Source: Propionicimonas sp020161015 (GTDB taxonomy: Bacteria > Actinomycetota > Actinomycetes > Propionibacteriales > Propionibacteriaceae). From it: DNA of 64,000 nucleotides. Numbering within the stretch: position 1 is the stretch's first letter; every line of letters begins with the position of its first letter. The position numbers and the translations under genes were made by a program. Location of the stretch: NCBI RefSeq assembly GCF_964266745.1, contig NZ_CAXWGX010000029.1, positions 169,666 to 233,665 on the forward strand. The letters are read 5' to 3'. The notes beneath the pieces are model-generated. The model was not told the origin of the DNA and made no database searches. It was given only the letters and a program-made list of their open reading frames with translations. Shown here one piece after another: positions 60,141-64,000 of this stretch.

Positions 60141-63100
60141 TGGCGGGGCCGATCGACCCACGCCTTCTCCGCAGGGCCCGGGCGACCAGGGGTTACCTGG
60201 TCGCCGGGGTCGCGGTGGGCAGCGCAACAGCCATCCTGACCCTCGGTCAGGCATGGCTGTTGTCGCATTCCGTGGCCGACATCTTCGCCACCGGCCAGCT
60301 CGGCACGCTCGGCCTGGCCGTGGGCGGCCTCGCCGCGGTGTTCGGGCTGAAGGCACTGCTCACCTGGGCCAACGAGTGGCTGGCCCAGCGGGCGTCCGCT
60401 GCGGTGAAGTCCCAGCTGCGACAGGACATCCTGGCCGCACGCATCGAGCGTCCCCTCGACGCGACGTCCTCCGGCGGGCTGGTCACCCTGATCACCCAGG
60501 GGCTCGACGGGCTGGACGGCTACTTCAGCAAGTACCTGCCGCAGCTGCTCCTCGCTGTCACCGTGCCGCTGGTCGTCGGGGTGGCCATCCTGTCGGCCGA
60601 CCTGCTGTCGGCGGTGATCCTCGCGATCACCCTGCCGCTGATCCCGGTGTTCATGGCGCTGGTCGGGTGGACCACGGAGGCCATCACCAAGCGCCGCTGG
60701 GCCGTGCAGACCCGGCTCGCCAACCACTTCGCCGACCTCATCGCCGGGCTGCCCACGCTCCAGGTGTTCGGACGGGCACGCGCCCAGGCCGAGGGCCTGC
60801 GTCGCAGCGAGACCCGCCACCGCTCCGAGACGATGCGGACGCTGCGGGTCTCGTTCCTGTCCGCCCTCGTGCTCGAGTTGCTCGCCACGCTGAGCGTCGC
60901 CGTGATCGCCGTCACGGTCGGCTTCCGGGTCGTGTTCGGCGACCTCGACCTGGCCACGGCGCTGTTCGTGCTGATCCTCGCGCCGGAGGCGTACCTGCCG
61001 GTGCGGCAGGTCGGCGTCCACTACCACGACGCGGCCGACGGGCTGGCGGCCGTGGAGTCGGCCTTCGCGCTCATCGACCCTCCGGAGGCGCCCCTCGGGG
61101 CCGGCGCCCCCGCCCCGGTCTCCGCCGCAGGCGACGGTGACGCGCCGGGAGCGCTGCTCTCGGTGCGGGAGCTCACCCACACCTATCCGGGCGCGTCGGC
61201 GGTGGCGCTGCGTCCGATCTCCTTCGACGTCCGTCCCGGGGAGGTGGTGGCGCTCGCCGGGCCGAGCGGTGCGGGCAAGACGACCCTGCTCAACGCCGTC
61301 CTGGGGTTCCTCGCACCCACCGGTGGCGTGCTGCTCAGCGGGGGCGCGCCGCTCGGACGCCTGCCCGCGTGGCGGGAGCACCTCGCGTTCGTCGGCCAGG
61401 AGCCGGGGCTCGTCTCCGGCACCGTTGCCGACAACGTGCGGCTCGGCTTCCCGCACGCCACCGACGCGGCGGTCGCCGACGCCCTGCGCCAGGCCGGCGC
61501 CGGCGACGTCCCCCTCGACCAGCGGATCGGGGACGACGCGGAGGGCGTGTCCGCGGGCGAGCGCCGGCGCATCGCCGTGGCGCGCGCGCTGCTCCGGGTG
61601 ACGCTGGGACGCGCGAAGCTGCTCGTGCTCGACGAGCCGACCGCCGGGCTGGACGCCGACACCGAGGCCGGGCTGCTGCGCAGCCTGCGCAGCCTCGGCG
61701 TCGCGGCGCTCGTCGTGAGCCACCGTCCGGCCGTGCTGGCCGAGGCCGATCGCGTGGTGCGGATCGGGGAGGCCGCTGAGGCGCCGGGGCCGGTCGCGGC
61801 TTCAGCGGTCGCGGCTTCAGCGGTCGCGGCGGCCGTCCCGCCGCCTGCGCCTGCCGACGGCGCCCGTCCCGACGCTGGCACTGCGGACCCCGCCGGCGTG
61901 GTTTCCCCGGCCGGGGCCTCACCGTCCACAGCGGCCGTGCGGGCCGCGACCGATGCGGCCGGCGAGGACCCGGGCGTCGGGGACGGCGCGCGCGTCCCGC
62001 TGCTGCGCCGCCTGCTGGACGCCGTCCCGGGAGCACGGCTCCGGCTGGTGGGGTCCGTGGCGCTGGCGTTCTGCGCGACGGCCGCTTCCGTGGCCCTGAT
62101 GGCGGTCTCCGCCTGGCTGCTCTCGCGCGCTGCGGAGCACCCGCCGGTGCTGTACCTCGAGGCCGCAGCGGTCGGCGTCCGCTTCTTCGGCATCTCGCGC
62201 GGGGCGTTCCGCTACGTGGAGCGCCTGGTGGGCCACGACGTGGCGCTCAAGCTGCAGTCGGCGCTGCGCCTGGAGACCTACACCCGGCTGGCCCGCACGA
62301 CCCTGCTGGGCACGCGCAGGGGCGACCTGCTCACCCGCGTGATCGCCGACGTGGAGGCCATCCAGGACCTGGTCGTCCGCGTGTGGATCCCGTTCGCGTC
62401 GTCGGCGGCGGTGCTGGTGGTGACGGCGATCGGCATCGGGTGGTTCTCGCCGGGCTCTGCCCTCGTGCTGCTGGGCACGTCCGTGCTCGCCGCGGCCGTC
62501 GTCCCGTGGCTCACCCGGCTGGCCTCGGCCCGCGCGGACGCCGCGTCCCTGCCCCTGCGGGGGCGACTGGCCGACTCGGCGCGGGAGTTATCGCGCGTGG
62601 CGACCGACCTGGTCGCCTACGGGGCGGCAGGGGAACGACTGGCCGCGTTCACCGAGATCGACGAGGAACTGCGGCGGGCGTCCGCGCGCTCGGCGTGGGT
62701 GCGCGGGATCGGCTCCGCGGCGCAGGTGCTGGCGGCGGGGATCGCCGTGGCGGGTGCGCTGGTGATCGGCGGCAACCAGGTGCACGACGGCACGATGGCG
62801 CCGGTGATGCTGGCGGTGGCCGTCCTGACCCCGCTCGCGCTTCACGAGGCGCTGTCGACGCTGATCCTCTCCGCCCAGACCCGCACCAGGGCCCGCGCGG
62901 CGCTGGCGCGGGTGGAAGCCGTCCTCGATACGGAGCCGGTCGGCTCGGGCGACCTGGCCGACCCGGGGGTGGAGGTCGCCGACCCCGCCCTCGACGTGGT
63001 CGGGCTCACCGCCGGCTGGCCCGGTGCCGCCCCGGTGGTCGAGGGCCTGTCGTTCGGTGTGCGCGCGGGCGAGAAGGTGGCCCTCGTCGGGCCCAGCGGC

Positions 63101-63559
63101 ATCGGCAAGACGACCGTCGCGGCGACGGCGCTCGGGCTCATCCCTGCCCGGGCGGGAGAGGTCAGGGCGCGGGGCCGGATCGGCTACCTCGCCCAGGACG
63201 CCCACATCTTCACCACGACCATCGCCGAGAACGTGCGGATCGGGAACCGCGACGCCACCGACGCCGACATCGCCGACGCGCTCGCCCGCGCGGGCCTGGA
63301 CCTCGACCCCGGGAGGGTCGTCGGCGAGGGCGGCGAGAGCCTGTCCGGTGGCGAGGCACGGCGGGTGGTCCTCTCCCGGCTGCTCGTGGGGCACTACCAG
63401 GTCCTGCTGCTGGACGAGCCCACCGAGCACCTGGACGCGGTGACCGCGTCCGCCCTGATCGACGACATCTGGGCCGGCAGCTCCGACAAGCCCGTCCTGG
63501 TGATCACCCACGACCCGGACCTCGTCGCCCGCTGCGATCGGGTGGTCCGGCTCGCCTGA
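60140..63559 (+). CDS. cydDC: Fused CydDC thiol ABC exporter
   Basis: 1139 residues in one chain. A CydD half (1-about 545: six helices, Walker A GPSGAGKTT, signature VSAGERRRI) is joined by an Ala/Pro-rich linker of about 80 residues (including a short repeated AVAAS stretch) to a CydC half (six helices, Walker A GPSGIGKTT, signature LSGGEARRV, Walker B LLLDEPTEHLD). It exports cysteine or glutathione-like thiols and is needed to assemble cytochrome bd. In E. coli cydD and cydC are separate genes; a fusion also occurs in other Actinobacteria. The start follows the cydB stop directly. Confidence 0.94.
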   Translation: MAGPIDPRLLRRARATRGYLVAGVAVGSATAILTLGQAWLLSHSVADIFATGQLGTLGLAVGGLAAVFGLKALLTWANEWLAQRASAAVKSQLRQDILAARIERPLDATSSGGLVTLITQGLDGLDGYFSKYLPQLLLAVTVPLVVGVAILSADLLSAVILAITLPLIPVFMALVGWTTEAITKRRWAVQTRLANHFADLIAGLPTLQVFGRARAQAEGLRRSETRHRSETMRTLRVSFLSALVLELLATLSVAVIAVTVGFRVVFGDLDLATALFVLILAPEAYLPVRQVGVHYHDAADGLAAVESAFALIDPPEAPLGAGAPAPVSAAGDGDAPGALLSVRELTHTYPGASAVALRPISFDVRPGEVVALAGPSGAGKTTLLNAVLGFLAPTGGVLLSGGAPLGRLPAWREHLAFVGQEPGLVSGTVADNVRLGFPHATDAAVADALRQAGAGDVPLDQRIGDDAEGVSAGERRRIAVARALLRVTLGRAKLLVLDEPTAGLDADTEAGLLRSLRSLGVAALVVSHRPAVLAEADRVVRIGEAAEAPGPVAASAVAASAVAAAVPPPAPADGARPDAGTADPAGVVSPAGASPSTAAVRAATDAAGEDPGVGDGARVPLLRRLLDAVPGARLRLVGSVALAFCATAASVALMAVSAWLLSRAAEHPPVLYLEAAAVGVRFFGISRGAFRYVERLVGHDVALKLQSALRLETYTRLARTTLLGTRRGDLLTRVIADVEAIQDLVVRVWIPFASSAAVLVVTAIGIGWFSPGSALVLLGTSVLAAAVVPWLTRLASARADAASLPLRGRLADSARELSRVATDLVAYGAAGERLAAFTEIDEELRRASARSAWVRGIGSAAQVLAAGIAVAGALVIGGNQVHDGTMAPVMLAVAVLTPLALHEALSTLILSAQTRTRARAALARVEAVLDTEPVGSGDLADPGVEVADPALDVVGLTAGWPGAAPVVEGLSFGVRAGEKVALVGPSGIGKTTVAATALGLIPARAGEVRARGRIGYLAQDAHIFTTTIAENVRIGNRDATDADIADALARAGLDLDPGRVVGEGGESLSGGEARRVVLSRLLVGHYQVLLLDEPTEHLDAVTASALIDDIWAGSSDKPVLVITHDPDLVARCDRVVRLA

Positions 63560-63617
63560 CTCCCTTCCGCCGGTCCTCGCGCGTCCGCCCCTCCCTGCCC
63601 GCCCCGTCCCCCCTCCC

Positions 63618-63711
63618 CGTCCCATCCGTCCCACCCGCGCGGTTCGCCCCCGAAAGCAACCCCCGCCACCGGAATTCCGGCAGCACGGGTGGCAGTCGGG
63701 GGCACGAACGG
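63618..63711. repeat. 94-bp palindromic repeat, copy 1
   Basis: It contains GGTTCGCCCCCGA near its left and TCGGGGGCACGAAC near its right end, which pair, around a central palindrome CCGGAATTCCGG. About 59 bp after the cydDC stop, so it could also help end transcription. Confidence 0.7.
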
Positions 63712-63871
63712 AGGTCGAGGGGACGGGGAAGGGCAGCGAGATCGCCAGCACGTCACCCGGAGGCCTGGCAGTGGGCGCGGCGGGCCGGGACCGGCTCTCG
63801 CGCCGAGACGCCGCCGGCCACCATCGGCTCGCGCCACGCCTCACGCCGGCCACTCGACGTCGGCCTGACCG

Positions 63872-63965
63872 CGTCCCACCCGTCCCACCCGCGCGGTTCG
63901 CCCCCGAGCGCAACTCCCGCTGCCGGAATTCCGGCAGCACGAGTGGCAATCGGGGGCACGAACGG
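63872..63965. repeat. 94-bp palindromic repeat, copy 2
   Basis: Direct repeat of copy 1 with roughly ten differences over 94 bp. Its core GCTGCCGGAATTCCGGCAGC is a perfect 20-bp palindrome, while copy 1 has a shorter perfect core. Same outer arms. Confidence 0.7.
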
Positions 63966-64000
63966 GGCGAGGAGGGGGACGGGCGGGGACGGGGTGAGGA

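Larger units (their letters stand above)
63560..64000. other. Intergenic region with two palindromic repeats
   Basis: 441 bp to the right edge without a credible gene; long open frames here on the minus strand are shadows. The region contains two copies of a 94-bp repeat (63618-63711 and 63872-63965). Confidence 0.6.

Noticed and set aside
61796..61835. Short tandem repeat in the cydDC linker
   Set aside because: It encodes a low-complexity Ala/Val/Ser linker between the two halves of the transporter and needs no further explanation.
62588..63949. A long minus-strand open frame over the end of cydDC and the repeats
   Set aside because: It mirrors the real CydC half and continues through the palindromic repeats; no recognisable protein.

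Overview
The window is high-GC actinobacterial DNA. Codon usage, tightly overlapping genes (ATGA/GTGA junctions) and the cell-wall/signalling cluster fhaA-fhaB-pstP-rodA-pbpA-pknB with crgA and a tRNA-Leu(CAG) beside it point to an actinomycete chromosome near the replication origin. A Propionibacteriales-type host is a guess. It divides into two parts: an integrative conjugative element (ICE) from the left edge to about 38,737, whose left end lies outside the window, and core chromosome from about 38,737 to 64,000.

ICE, left to right. (a) 1-1249 (+): the end of a relaxase/primase-like gene and a prepilin peptidase. (b) 1358-2767 (-): a TIR-FtsK/EccC-like fusion, a candidate immune cargo gene. 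(c) 2887-14426 (-): a type IV secretion operon with a coupling ATPase, DUF4192 protein, cell-wall hydrolase, VirB4-like ATPase, SCO6880-family protein, VirB6-like channel protein and small membrane proteins. (d) 14747-17329 (+): an Sll1717-type P-loop ATPase, a second cargo gene. (e) 17432-29276 (-): a complete Tad/Flp-type pilus operon. Its last gene, a LysM-BTAD protein, is cut by an IS630-family element at a TA site. (f) 29461-32498: a divergent control region with a sigma-like regulator, DnaA-box-like sites and inverted repeats, and a short (+) operon. (g) 32696-33775: an IS110-family transposase. (h) 34123-38354 (-): a RES/Xre-type toxin-antitoxin pair, an ArdC-like antirestriction protein, a tiny gene, a tyrosine integrase with an Lsr2-like tail, and an excisionase. 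An iteron-bearing attachment arm then abuts the 3' end of tRNA-Leu.

The most notable signal is a 32-bp bipartite element, TGTCCGRA-N15-GGCTTAAGG, with invariant spacing. It occurs four times, each 18-28 bp before the first gene of an ICE operon: the secretion operon, the Tad pilus operon, the short (+) operon and the excisionase-integrase operon. It looks like a dedicated promoter class that would switch on excision, conjugation and pilus genes together. The sigma-like protein at 29461-30207 is its best candidate reader. A second hidden thread is a C-terminal motif, WE[TI][IVF]xP, shared by four otherwise unrelated ICE proteins.

Core part (39051-63559): FHA proteins, a PP2C phosphatase, RodA/FtsW, PBP2 and PknB (envelope growth control); a PabA/TrpG amidotransferase; CrgA; lysyl-tRNA synthetase; an S9 peptidase; a TetR-controlled pair of ABC exporter half-units; a MerR-HEAT fusion; a DUF421 membrane protein; a BlaI-type repressor; and cytochrome bd oxidase cydA-cydB with a fused cydDC. 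The last 440 bp hold two 94-bp copies of a palindromic repeat and no gene.
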